A stretch of DNA of 55,159 nucleotides, taken from positions 1 through 55,159 of the forward strand of contig SUXY01000012.1 of assembly GCA_015060705.1 (NCBI GenBank), in the 5' to 3' direction. The DNA comes from Bacteroides sp. Lineage in GTDB: Bacteria > Bacteroidota > Bacteroidia > Bacteroidales > Bacteroidaceae. This document shows, in pieces, positions 28,475-36,690 of the stretch. Both the position numbers and the translations under genes were made by a program. Numbering within the stretch: position 1 is the stretch's first letter; each line of letters opens with the position of its first letter. The notes below the pieces were generated by a model. The model had not been told where the DNA came from, made no database searches, and saw nothing but the letters and a program-made list of their open reading frames with translations.

Positions 28475-29302
28475 TTATTTATCCTCATCACTTGGAGCAA
28501 CTCCAAAATTCAAAGCTTGGATTAGTTTTCCATTGGCATCGAAATGTTTGCCAATGGTTATCTCTCCATTTACGAATTGACCTTGGATGTATTCACCTGG
28601 TTTGGCCTTGCGTCTTTGTATATCATGACTGTTGATGATATGCTCTTGAGTAAATTCTAAACGACCGATGCCATGGGCTTTACCATTTTTTCGTTCTCCT
28701 TCATATTTACCATAAGAAGGCCATGAAGGTGGTGTAGTACTACCTTTCACTACTACCTGAATATCATCTGTTTTTTTATAAACATTGGTAGTGACAGTTA
28801 CATTGGCTTTCCCTGGAGCCACAGCCATTAAATCACCATTGCCAGAAACTGTAACCACACTTTCGTTGTTGCTTGTCCATATTACACCGTCATTAGCGTT
28901 ACTCGGGTCGCAATCAAGACTCAGATGTTTACTTTCTCCTTGTTTAAGGGTTATTTTGTCACCTTCCATTATGGAAATCCATATGGCAGGAATTTTTTCA
29001 GGGTCCTCTGTATCTTCTCCACCCCCAAATAGACCTTTTGTATAAGCATAATATCCACCACCCCCCAAAAGAGCAACGGCAGCTACAATACTTATAATTA
29101 ATATCCAAGGCGTTGGAGAAGTTGTAGTAGTTGTTATGCTTCCACCTGGTTTAGGAGTTGTCGGAGTATTACTTTGATTTACTTCCACCAATGGCTTTCC
29201 ACATATTTCACAAACAAAGTTAGCCTTATCTGCTTCTTGTATTTCCTTAGATAGCGCCTTGGGACATTTTTTCATTATATTGACACATTTTCCTGTTGCC
29301 AT
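28475..29302 (-). CDS. zinc-ribbon / single-TM / Ig-like / MORN-like protein
   Basis: 275 residues with a modular order: a cytoplasmic zinc-ribbon-like segment with four cysteines (C6, C13, C31, C34), a Thr/Pro-rich linker, one transmembrane helix at about 67-88 (WILIISIVAAVALLGGGGYYAY), a bacterial Ig-like (BIG2) domain at about 110-190 (SLDCDPSNANDGVIWTSNNESVVTV) and a MORN-like stretch (YGKYEGERKNGKAHGIGRLEF). It would connect a cytoplasmic zinc module to periplasmic binding modules. It follows the tubulin-like gene by 4 bases, so it is a plausible membrane adaptor for that GTPase. Confidence 0.72.
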   Translation of the reverse strand: MATGKCVNIMKKCPKALSKEIQEADKANFVCEICGKPLVEVNQSNTPTTPKPGGSITTTTTSPTPWILIISIVAAVALLGGGGYYAYTKGLFGGGEDTEDPEKIPAIWISIMEGDKITLKQGESKHLSLDCDPSNANDGVIWTSNNESVVTVSGNGDLMAVAPGKANVTVTTNVYKKTDDIQVVVKGSTTPPSWPSYGKYEGERKNGKAHGIGRLEFTQEHIINSHDIQRRKAKPGEYIQGQFVNGEITIGKHFDANGKLIQALNFGVAPSDEDK

Positions 29303-29306
29303 AATA

Positions 29307-32300
29307 TTATTTCATTAATGAGTTCATAAATTCTTTTGCTGCATCCTTTATTTCCACAAACTCGGCAGAACGTTTATTTCCTCCACACAACGGAAGAATT
29401 ACATCAAAGACATAATCTTCAACGAGTTTGCATAACTTTTCCTTATCACGACTACTTTTGAATGTTTCATCACAAGCATTATCTATATATTCTACCAATT
29501 TACCACGCAAACCTGCATCTTCACAAAGTTTTTCTACAGTTTTCAAATAGTTAGCACCGATAGTACAAATAACTTCATCCATACGGGTTCCTATATTGAT
29601 TTCAAAGGTATCATCTCCTGTATCAGGGTCTTCTCCCTTTTCTATCAAATTAGGAACCAAGTAAGCTTTCAATGCTGTCACAATCATTCTCTTTCGGATA
29701 TCGCCTTCCTCTTCTTCAAACAAACTAGGTAATACTCTATCAGACAAAGATTCTGTATGCAACAATACCTTATTAAGTTTGCCATGTACATTGTGCTCTG
29801 AAATCATTCCATCATATTGCTCTTTCAGATAATTGACATTTTGAATAAATCGCAACGGGAAACCGCTATTTATCATAATGAGGACGATTTGGTTCTTTTT
29901 CCTACCATTAAGTGCAATACTGTTTTCTTTAAATATTGTACCAGCGAACTTACCTCTCAACAACCTTATGAATTTATCTCTAAAATTCGTCGGGTCATCA
30001 TATTCAGGCAAACAAATTTGCACACCTTGTCCCATATTCGTAATTTGTTGTCCTTCCGGCACTCGTCCGAACTCGGATTGATTGAATTGCATAAACACTC
30101 TACATGAGTCAACAATCTTATCCAAATATGCTTTTAACTGTTGGTCTGTTGGACATTCTTGCTTGATACGTTCGAGAACGTTTACTCCCAATAACTGGCT
30201 ATCCTCATCATCAGGATTTTCCAACTTGGAAGCAATATAGGTTTGGATATTGGCAGTTATGAAATTAACGATAACTTCTGTATTTTCTTCAATTCCATAG
30301 TCTTGATTGTCAAGAAGAATTTTGTCCTTATTGTCGCGAAGAGTTGCACCGCCCAAAGATGAATAAATAGTCCAGAAACAAGTTTCTTTTCCTGAAGCGG
30401 CTACCAATTCTTTCAACTTTTCCAGATTTTCATTCTTTATCTTTGTCTGAAGCTCCTCATTGGCTAGCAATATCTTTTCGACCTTCACTCGAACATCGGT
30501 TGGATCATAAACCTTATCAATCACTTCAACTTCACCTTGCCTGTTCTCATTATTGCCCCTACATGTCGCCTCTGCCTTAGCATTAGCAGTCGCACCAGCT
30601 TGCTTAAACAAATTCTCCAACCTGATTACAGCATTAAGCATATCATGAAGACGAGTAACTATTTCCTCTAACAATAATCTGGCAAAGCTACAAGCTGCTA
30701 TTTTGGTAGATAATGCATAATCCTTACTTTTACAAGTCGTATATTGTTGGAAATGTTGTCTTGCTTTAGCAAATAAGGCGTTAGCAAGCCATCCTGTATC
30801 TTCCAATCTTTCAGCCAAGCTTGTACATTCTGCGAAAACAGTTTCCTTTTGGCCTAACAAGGATGATTTTAATGTGTCAACTTTAGGAATACGTTCACGT
30901 GTAGCCTTCTCCAATTCATCGATATAAAGGCGTATACGTTGTAAGGACATTGTCTGTCTTTCTGTATGTATACCTGAAATCCATTCTTTAAAAAGCGTAT
31001 TTTCAATATGTTTACATAAAACGGACGCATAACGTTTCACTTCTCTTTGTTCTTTCATAACATTGAAGAAGTTAGTTACCCCCATTCCTCTAAAATTGTT
31101 ATTATATTCCGTTTCACAAATTTCAAGGAATGCACCAATCCAACGATGTCTGTCCGGTTCAGTTTCAAGAACATCATTAGAGAAATAGTTACAATAAGTA
31201 TCCCAATACTCATCGTATGAATTCCATTCATCTGTTCCAGCAAAATTGGCAACCGGCTCTTGTAATGTCAAATGATTATAGTCCAACATCAAACGCGTTA
31301 GAGTAGCAGGCTGTCTTACTTCCTGTCCATATCCTATTCCTGCATCGTCATCTGCCATAGAAGAATAACCACGTCGGTCTACCCAATTATTATAGACCAA
31401 TGCACTCAAAGTACTCTGTACACATTTATCCGATGAGTATTCTTTAATTTCCGACTCCGGATATTCAATACGTTTCAACCCAAAAGTCATGAAGTTACGT
31501 GCATGTACATTAACATTCGATGCGTCTTTCTCCGGTGGTGTTCCAGCATTTTCCATTTCAGAAACTCGTCCCAATTGTCCACCTTCTGTCTCACCTGCAA
31601 TAATGCGCTGATACAGAAAATCGGCTACCGTATCCGGTAATTTTGTATCTTTCTTCAGTACTTGGTCTGCTTCATTTCTGTTGGAGAACAGATAGGCACG
31701 CTTGAAGGCTTCCGAATTCATACCATCAATCAAACGTTGTACTTTACCAGTCTTGTTGTCTATTTTTCCACTTACATCCAACGGTTTATAATTACCCAAA
31801 GCAAGAGCATTGATTTCCTGTAAAGCCGCATATCCATTACCATGATAAAAGCCTTGGACGTTTACATCATCTTCAACCAATATTTCCGGAATATATAAAT
31901 ATAAGTAAACCTCGAATGCTCTACCCATCGGAGAAATAATCTTATGCAACTGAGATACGGCATCAACAACAGAACCGGAGCCTGTTCCACCTGCAAGGCC
32001 TGCACAAATATGGAATGTAATCCTTCCTTCACCATGTGCATGTGTCATACCTATTATTCTGTCTCGTAAAACAGCAGAGAAACCATTTATTGGGTCATTG
32101 GTAATGTTGTTTGCTAACAAAATACGTCCAAAGCGACGTCTTTGTCCCCCAATACCTGCATCAATAATAGCCGAAACTTGGTCATCTTGCATTAGTTTAC
32201 GGTCGTCTTCTGTAATGAAACTACGGATACCCGGATAGGCATTCAAGTTACTCAGAATACCACCACCAATACCATGGATGTTAACCTTTTCACTTGGAGA

Positions 32301-32498
32301 AAGGCTGACATCATTCCCCATATAGTTCCAACTGGCATCATCCTTGAGATCTCTTTCGTCTGAGTCTACATAGATATATCCTAGATGGGTCTTGTCAGTC
32401 AATTCATTACTACCAAATTCTTCATAAATTCTTTTGCGCATGGCACGAAGAATTTTCCCTCCCGTGCCGCCTAAACCTATTAATAGATGATTTGCCAT
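29307..32498 (-). CDS. tubulin/FtsZ-like GTPase (Tubulin_2 type), 1063 residues
   Basis: The N-terminal 240 or so residues match the tubulin-like family: a nucleotide-binding start (HLLIGLGGTGGKILRAM), a Rossmann-type region with IYVDSDERD, and the tubulin signature loop AGLAGGTGSGS at 166-176 (G170-G175). The other 800 residues are mostly helical and unlike FtsZ; they include a Lys/Glu-rich region at about 640-700 and may mediate partner binding. FtsZ itself is about 300-450 residues, so this is a distinct large cytoskeletal-type GTPase. It lies between a membrane protein gene and the zinc-ribbon adaptor gene. GTP binding is a strong inference from the loop; polymerisation is not shown by sequence. 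Confidence 0.85.
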   Translation of the reverse strand: MANHLLIGLGGTGGKILRAMRKRIYEEFGSNELTDKTHLGYIYVDSDERDLKDDASWNYMGNDVSLSPSEKVNIHGIGGGILSNLNAYPGIRSFITEDDRKLMQDDQVSAIIDAGIGGQRRRFGRILLANNITNDPINGFSAVLRDRIIGMTHAHGEGRITFHICAGLAGGTGSGSVVDAVSQLHKIISPMGRAFEVYLYLYIPEILVEDDVNVQGFYHGNGYAALQEINALALGNYKPLDVSGKIDNKTGKVQRLIDGMNSEAFKRAYLFSNRNEADQVLKKDTKLPDTVADFLYQRIIAGETEGGQLGRVSEMENAGTPPEKDASNVNVHARNFMTFGLKRIEYPESEIKEYSSDKCVQSTLSALVYNNWVDRRGYSSMADDDAGIGYGQEVRQPATLTRLMLDYNHLTLQEPVANFAGTDEWNSYDEYWDTYCNYFSNDVLETEPDRHRWIGAFLEICETEYNNNFRGMGVTNFFNVMKEQREVKRYASVLCKHIENTLFKEWISGIHTERQTMSLQRIRLYIDELEKATRERIPKVDTLKSSLLGQKETVFAECTSLAERLEDTGWLANALFAKARQHFQQYTTCKSKDYALSTKIAACSFARLLLEEIVTRLHDMLNAVIRLENLFKQAGATANAKAEATCRGNNENRQGEVEVIDKVYDPTDVRVKVEKILLANEELQTKIKNENLEKLKELVAASGKETCFWTIYSSLGGATLRDNKDKILLDNQDYGIEENTEVIVNFITANIQTYIASKLENPDDEDSQLLGVNVLERIKQECPTDQQLKAYLDKIVDSCRVFMQFNQSEFGRVPEGQQITNMGQGVQICLPEYDDPTNFRDKFIRLLRGKFAGTIFKENSIALNGRKKNQIVLIMINSGFPLRFIQNVNYLKEQYDGMISEHNVHGKLNKVLLHTESLSDRVLPSLFEEEEGDIRKRMIVTALKAYLVPNLIEKGEDPDTGDDTFEINIGTRMDEVICTIGANYLKTVEKLCEDAGLRGKLVEYIDNACDETFKSSRDKEKLCKLVEDYVFDVILPLCGGNKRSAEFVEIKDAAKEFMNSLMK

Positions 32499-32530
32499 AA
32501 TTGTATATTTAAATTTATTATTTTTAATCT

Positions 32531-33364
32531 TTAAAACTTGGACGGAGTATGACGTCCACTCATACGAGAATGTGTTCGCACTCCACTATGTCCGCTTCCA
32601 TTCCGTTTGTATTTTACTTCTTTATAAGAATGAAGCGTTTTTATTACAATAAAAGCAGCAATTATAATGTAAAGAAAGCTCCAACCAATAGCATACCATA
32701 CAAATTTATTCAATTCATCATCTACCGCTGAAGCTATATCAGAAGCAACATTGGCCGCATTGCCACCTTCTACATAAGCATATTCAATCAATTGATTAAC
32801 TAAAGGGAACTCATTCGAAGCCATTTCAAACAGGCGTATTGACTCTTGTTTGGAAATTGGCATGGCTGTATTCTTCGCATATTCAGATACAAAGCTATCA
32901 ATATGATGTTCATAATCATCTATCATCCATTTCAAACTGATAGCACCACACATCGGAACCATTTCAATAGCCAACAAAATCACCAATACTACTCCGGTCA
33001 ATATGCTTAATGGAGAAAATGTCGATTTTGGATAAAAACCTCTAATTAAAAAGAAAAGCAGAAATACACCTAGAACAGTAATCAAACAACCAACCACCAA
33101 ACTACCAGAAGCATATTTTATAATGTCAGACAAAAGCGATATGTTCATCAATGTTGCCATCACTCCATGTTTTTCAAGTATCTTGCGTTCCCCGAACAAG
33201 ACAGATAAAACAAAACCACAAGTAACGGCATAAAAAAAGCGCGGGAACTGATCATTTGCCTGTCCCGCACATCTTGGCCTTCGCATTGCCATAAGCAGTA
33301 GAACAAGCAATGCAGAGCCCACGCCGATATGAATATAACATACCCTTATACGACCATAGAACAA
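32531..33364 (-). CDS. membrane protein upstream of the tubulin-like gene
   Basis: 277 residues with about four transmembrane helices: near residues 10-26, in SGSLVVGCLITVLGVFLLFFL, in LTGVVLVILLAIEMV and in AIGWSFLYIIIAAFIVI, plus an exposed helical region (about 150-225) and a basic Ser/Arg-rich tail. The start is uncertain: the open frame begins with TTG at 33364, which keeps the first helix. The first ATG is at 33292 (MAMRRPRCAG) and would remove it. It is the first coding gene after the putative RNA leader and precedes the tubulin-like gene by 32 bases. No family recognised. Confidence 0.65.
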   Translation of the reverse strand: MFYGRIRVCYIHIGVGSALLVLLLMAMRRPRCAGQANDQFPRFFYAVTCGFVLSVLFGERKILEKHGVMATLMNISLLSDIIKYASGSLVVGCLITVLGVFLLFFLIRGFYPKSTFSPLSILTGVVLVILLAIEMVPMCGAISLKWMIDDYEHHIDSFVSEYAKNTAMPISKQESIRLFEMASNEFPLVNQLIEYAYVEGGNAANVASDIASAVDDELNKFVWYAIGWSFLYIIIAAFIVIKTLHSYKEVKYKRNGSGHSGVRTHSRMSGRHTPSKF

Positions 33365-33368
33365 TCAA

Positions 33369-33661
33369 TGACCGCATTGGTTCGGTCACTTGACTGTATA
33401 AATAGCCCATAAGGGATGCGAATAATCACATCCCAGGGACATCTACCATTGCAAAGTTCTTTGACTACTTAATTTGAAGTTGCGAAGTTCAGATGTGCCA
33501 AAGACTAAACACGTGATAAACGTCTTTATAATATGTCGCGATTCTCATATCATCCCACCCAACCGTTCCTAATAATTCCATCGAAACATCGGCGTGGCTC
33601 CGTACTTTACTAGAGTAATCAACTGGGGTGAACCTCCATTAATTACGAACTTCCGAGAAAT
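33369..33661 (-). ncRNA. putative structured RNA or long leader upstream of block 1
   Basis: A 293-base stretch with no convincing gene lies downstream (minus strand) of a consensus promoter at 33668-33698. Inverted repeats follow one another: CACCC/GGGTG (33556-33560 with 33626-33630), ATATG/CATAT (33531-33550), AAAGAC/GTCTTT (33500-33527), ACATCT/AGATGT (33439-33496), GGGATG/CATCCC (33413-33434) and TGACCG/CGGTCA (33369-33388). The last ends just before the membrane gene at 33364. It could be a 5' leader controlling the operon or a separate small RNA. I could not match it to tmRNA, RNase P, SRP, cobalamin or TPP elements. Confidence 0.5.
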
Positions 33662-33667
33662 CAAATG

Positions 33668-33698
33668 CAAACATAAACAAAAAATTAGATTGAACAAA
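33668..33698 (-). promoter_or_regulatory. consensus promoter for the leader RNA / block 1
   Basis: On the minus strand TTTG (33695-33698), a 19-base spacer and TATGTTTG (33668-33675) match the Bacteroidetes promoter at both boxes. It shares the 14-mer TTTGTTCAATCTAA with the methylaspartate operon promoter at the same -33 position. Confidence 0.7.
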
Positions 33699-33739
33699 TT
33701 AATTTATGAAATATTCTAAAGTGATAAGGAAAGTAGTCA

Positions 33740-33892
33740 ATGAAAAATTCCTACATAAAAGACTTTTTAAAACTATTGTCTAAAAAAATGTACCCAATAT
33801 CGAAAACTCTCCATTATACTGCCACCCGTGCAACCATTTCTCGCTGGTATATAGATAGTTACAAGACTGGCACACGAATGGCAATATCATAG
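33740..33892 (+). CDS. possible 50-residue basic peptide
   Basis: A short open frame begins MKNSYIKDFLKLLSKK and ends RMAIS. An AAGGAAAG stretch lies about eight bases before the ATG. The middle (ATRATISRWYIDSY) looks helical and basic, perhaps DNA-binding or a recombinase fragment. No promoter box was seen and it may be chance. The rest of the 33365-33898 gap holds the leader RNA and its promoter. Confidence 0.25.
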   Translation: MKNSYIKDFLKLLSKKMYPISKTLHYTATRATISRWYIDSYKTGTRMAIS

Positions 33893-33898
33893 CATTTT

Positions 33899-34735
33899 CT
33901 AATAGACAAAACGAATGGCCCGCACTCCAATGTGGGCTTTCGTTTTTCCTGAGCTTTCGTATTGCGTTTTGGGGTCTTCGATAACCTTCTTTGCCGAAGA
34001 TGAAGCATGCAACAAATGCAAGTGATTGTCCTTCCAAAAAGCAAAACCTACATGTACAATATCCAAACCTTTGATATTGGTCACCATAGCCAAGATATCA
34101 CCATCTTTTATCTTCAGTTCCTCTGGGGGAAGATTCAGTTTTTCTTTCGGAATGTACGAAACAACTGTTCCTTGCCATTTCTTTTCCTGAGCAGCCATCA
34201 CTTCTACTAAAGATGGATTCTTTTTCATCGGCTGATAACTATCGACATGTGTCGTCATAAAATTCAACCACAACTCCTGAGGCTGTGCACACAATGTTTC
34301 CGAAGTACATTCCTTGACGAATCCCATTTGTTCATTATTGCGTATCCAGTCGCTGAAATAATGCAGACGGGAGGCATAACCATCCAAAACACCATTCCGA
34401 TAACGAACATCCGTCAAAGCCCTTTTGAAGCCATCAAAATTTCCAACACCTCTTTTGTCTGCGATACACAAAGCAAGTACCGTTTCTACAAAGGTTGTAC
34501 AATCCAATCGATCGACATGAACCACCAATTGTTCTTCTTCATTACCATCCAATGTAGCAGCAACATAAGGCACTCCCAACATCTTCTTGGCAAAATGCAA
34601 GGTACGGCAACTATCTTGAGGTAAACCGACTGCTTCCTTTAACCATTTCTCAACTTTAATGCTATCCTGTTCGTTGGCAAATAATGAACAAGCACTCCAA
34701 AGAATAATACCTACAATAAACAAACGCTTCATCAT
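33899..34735 (-). CDS. DUF1460 (NlpC/P60-like amidase fold) exported protein
   Basis: About 278 residues with a signal peptide (LFIVGIILWSACSLFA). The DUF1460 hallmarks are present: LDCTTFVETVLA with the likely catalytic Cys, and IVHVGFAF with the likely His, followed by HLLHASSSAKKVI. Family members are thought to act on N-acetylmuramyl-L-alanine or related cell-wall bonds. The ATG at 34735 (MMKRLF) is chosen over 34741. It lies 3' of the carboxyltransferase gene beyond a hairpin and is probably independent of the accessory blocks. Confidence 0.88.
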   Translation of the reverse strand: MMKRLFIVGIILWSACSLFANEQDSIKVEKWLKEAVGLPQDSCRTLHFAKKMLGVPYVAATLDGNEEEQLVVHVDRLDCTTFVETVLALCIADKRGVGNFDGFKRALTDVRYRNGVLDGYASRLHYFSDWIRNNEQMGFVKECTSETLCAQPQELWLNFMTTHVDSYQPMKKNPSLVEVMAAQEKKWQGTVVSYIPKEKLNLPPEELKIKDGDILAMVTNIKGLDIVHVGFAFWKDNHLHLLHASSSAKKVIEDPKTQYESSGKTKAHIGVRAIRFVY

Positions 34736-34748
34736 AATCAATATACAA

Positions 34749-34783
34749 GAACGGGCAATTCACCCTATGTTCATTGCCCGTTC
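34749..34783 (-). terminator. hairpin between the carboxyltransferase and DUF1460 genes
   Basis: An 11-bp perfect repeat GAACGGGCAAT/ATTGCCCGTTC with a 13-base loop lies 19 bases after the carboxyltransferase stop. The tail on the minus strand (TTGTATATT) is only partly T-rich, so read-through is likely. Confidence 0.6.
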
Positions 34784-34802
34784 CAAACAAAAGATTTATA
34801 CC

Positions 34803-36572
34803 TTATTCTTTTTCTCTTTCCAAATAAGCAATCGGTTGTCCCTTACGAACCATCTGACCTTGCTTAACACTGATTTCCACTATGCGACCTGTAAAGCCAA
34901 CATGAACCTTTTCAAAACCACCCCATGGAGTAGAAATATAGCAGAAGAAATCATCCTGATTGTACTTAGTTCCTACAGATGGTGAGCTGGATGGACCTTC
35001 TACCGAAAGTTCGAACAATACTTGTCCATTATTCGGTGCAAGAAGAGCATCCGCCTTAGCGCGCTTGATTTTCAAGATTTCTTCAGCATTGAAACCACTC
35101 TTAGCCATTTCTGCATCCTTGGCACGTTCCAAATCCTTCAAGAAACGTTCCTTAGCCACACCCGACTTATAGTCACGGTATTGGCGATCGTGCATAGCGA
35201 GTTCGAAGAGTTCTTCATCGTCTTCACCATATTCCCAACCATTTTCATCCATTTCCTTACGATAGGTATCAAGAGCATCCGGATAGTTGCTTTGTGGGTC
35301 TTCATTTGTGAATTGCAATCCCTTGCTCTTTGCCAACTCGATGATTTCTGGAGCCAATTCGCCAGGAAGCTTACCGCTCTTACCGAGAATCATATCCCAA
35401 GTATTGCTATCAATCATGGTCCAACGGTCCTCACCCTTCACACGTTGCATCACGTTCATAAGAGCCACATTCTTCACATACTGACTGAACGGAGTTACCA
35501 ATGGAGGATAACCCAAGCGAGGCCATACATATTCTACTTCTTCGAAAAGCATCACAACAAGGTCGTCAAGCAACATAGGTTCCTTGCCTTGTCCCTTCAA
35601 TATTAGATTGATACCTGAATGTACACCCTTCAAGTCGGCCATCATCGAACCCATCATACCACCCGGGAGACCACAACCCAAAAGCAATGAAGACATATGC
35701 TTGTTGGTAGGGTCCATAAAGTAACCCAAAAAGTCATCGATGAATTCCTGAGTCAAGCTACGAGCCTTCATGTAAGCGTTCATATTGATTTCAGGTACCT
35801 TGAAACCTGCATCCTTCAACATGGCTTGTACGGAAATTACGTCCGGATGTACCTTACCCCATGACATCGGCTCAATAGCCACGTCAATAATATCGGCACC
35901 ATTTTCGCACACTTCGAGGATAGATGCCATAGAAAGACCCGGTCCTGTATGTCCATGATATTGGATAATCACTTCCGGATGCTTTTCCTTGATGTTCTTC
36001 ACCAACTTACCCAAGAAAGCCGGACGTCCGATACCCGCCATGTCCTTCAGACAGATTTCAGGAGCACCAGCAGCAATCAATTGATCGGCAATTTTCGAGT
36101 AATATTCTACTGTATGACATGGAGAGAAGGTAATGCAAAGAGTCGCTTGAGGAATCATACCACCCTCCTTAGCATATTTAATAGAAGGAATGATATTTCT
36201 AACATCATTCAAACCACAGAAAATACGGGTAATATCTACTCCTTGCTTATATTTCACTTTATACATCAGTTTACGTACATCAGCAGGAACCGGATACATA
36301 CGCAAACCATTTAAGCCACGATCAAGCATGTGAGTCTGAATACCTGCTTCATGTAATGGCTTTGTAAAAGTACGGACAGCCTTATTCGGGTTTTCGCCAT
36401 ACAACAAATTAACTTGTTCGAAAGCTCCACCATTCGTTTCCACACGGGCAAAACAACCCATTTCTACAATTACAGGAGCAATACGAGCTAATTGGTCAGC
36501 ACGTGGCTGATATTTCCCAGAGGACTGCCACATATCGCGGTAGACCAAACTGAACTTGATTTCTTTCTTCAT
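34803..36572 (-). CDS. biotin-dependent carboxyltransferase subunit (oxaloacetate decarboxylase alpha / pyruvate carboxylase B type)
   Basis: 589 residues. The carboxyltransferase TIM barrel is clear: a start close to SLVYRDMWQSSG, metal ligands in QYHGHTGPG, and the likely carbamylated Lys in CLKDMAGIGRP. A conserved PYC/OADA domain follows. The C-terminal end resembles a biotinyl-type hybrid fold (GFTGRIVEISVKQGQMVRKGQPIAYLE), but the biotinylation motif AMKM is absent. A separate biotin carrier protein may serve it, or the domain may be structural. Substrate (pyruvate, oxaloacetate or other) is not decided. A TAnnTTTG box lies upstream. Confidence 0.88.
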   Translation of the reverse strand: MKKEIKFSLVYRDMWQSSGKYQPRADQLARIAPVIVEMGCFARVETNGGAFEQVNLLYGENPNKAVRTFTKPLHEAGIQTHMLDRGLNGLRMYPVPADVRKLMYKVKYKQGVDITRIFCGLNDVRNIIPSIKYAKEGGMIPQATLCITFSPCHTVEYYSKIADQLIAAGAPEICLKDMAGIGRPAFLGKLVKNIKEKHPEVIIQYHGHTGPGLSMASILEVCENGADIIDVAIEPMSWGKVHPDVISVQAMLKDAGFKVPEINMNAYMKARSLTQEFIDDFLGYFMDPTNKHMSSLLLGCGLPGGMMGSMMADLKGVHSGINLILKGQGKEPMLLDDLVVMLFEEVEYVWPRLGYPPLVTPFSQYVKNVALMNVMQRVKGEDRWTMIDSNTWDMILGKSGKLPGELAPEIIELAKSKGLQFTNEDPQSNYPDALDTYRKEMDENGWEYGEDDEELFELAMHDRQYRDYKSGVAKERFLKDLERAKDAEMAKSGFNAEEILKIKRAKADALLAPNNGQVLFELSVEGPSSSPSVGTKYNQDDFFCYISTPWGGFEKVHVGFTGRIVEISVKQGQMVRKGQPIAYLEREKE

Positions 36573-36605
36573 AAATTAGTTTAGATTTAAGGTATAAATA
36601 TGATA

Positions 36606-36613
36606 CAAATATA
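36606..36613 (-). promoter_or_regulatory. -7 box for the carboxyltransferase gene
   Basis: On the minus strand this reads TATATTTG, an exact TAnnTTTG match 33 bases upstream of the start, directly after the terminator of the preceding gene. Confidence 0.55.
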
Positions 36614-36632
36614 AAGAATGTAAAAATAAAAA

Positions 36633-36662
36633 AGCCTATAAAATACAATTATTTTATAGGCT
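36633..36662 (-). terminator. terminator after the TRIC-like gene
   Basis: A 12-bp perfect repeat AGCCTATAAAAT/ATTTTATAGGCT with a 6-base loop is followed on the minus strand by TTTTTATTTTT. Confidence 0.85.
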
Positions 36663-36690
36663 AAAACATGTTTAATATCACATTGTCAAG

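Noticed and set aside
33484-33653. GAAGTTC/GAACTTC as a closing stem of a 170-base RNA
   Set aside because: The 7-bp pairing does not extend on either side and competes with the ACATCT/AGATGT stem.
33480-33660. Resemblance of parts of this spacer to 5S rRNA, tmRNA or 6S RNA
   Set aside because: Short similar words exist, but no conserved 5S or tmRNA core could be aligned, and a 6S-like single long stem was not convincing; kept only as an unclassified structured RNA.
33780-34044. Minus-strand frames of 60-85 codons beyond the DUF1460 stop
   Set aside because: They overlap the DUF1460 gene in another frame and carry no recognisable domain or promoter.
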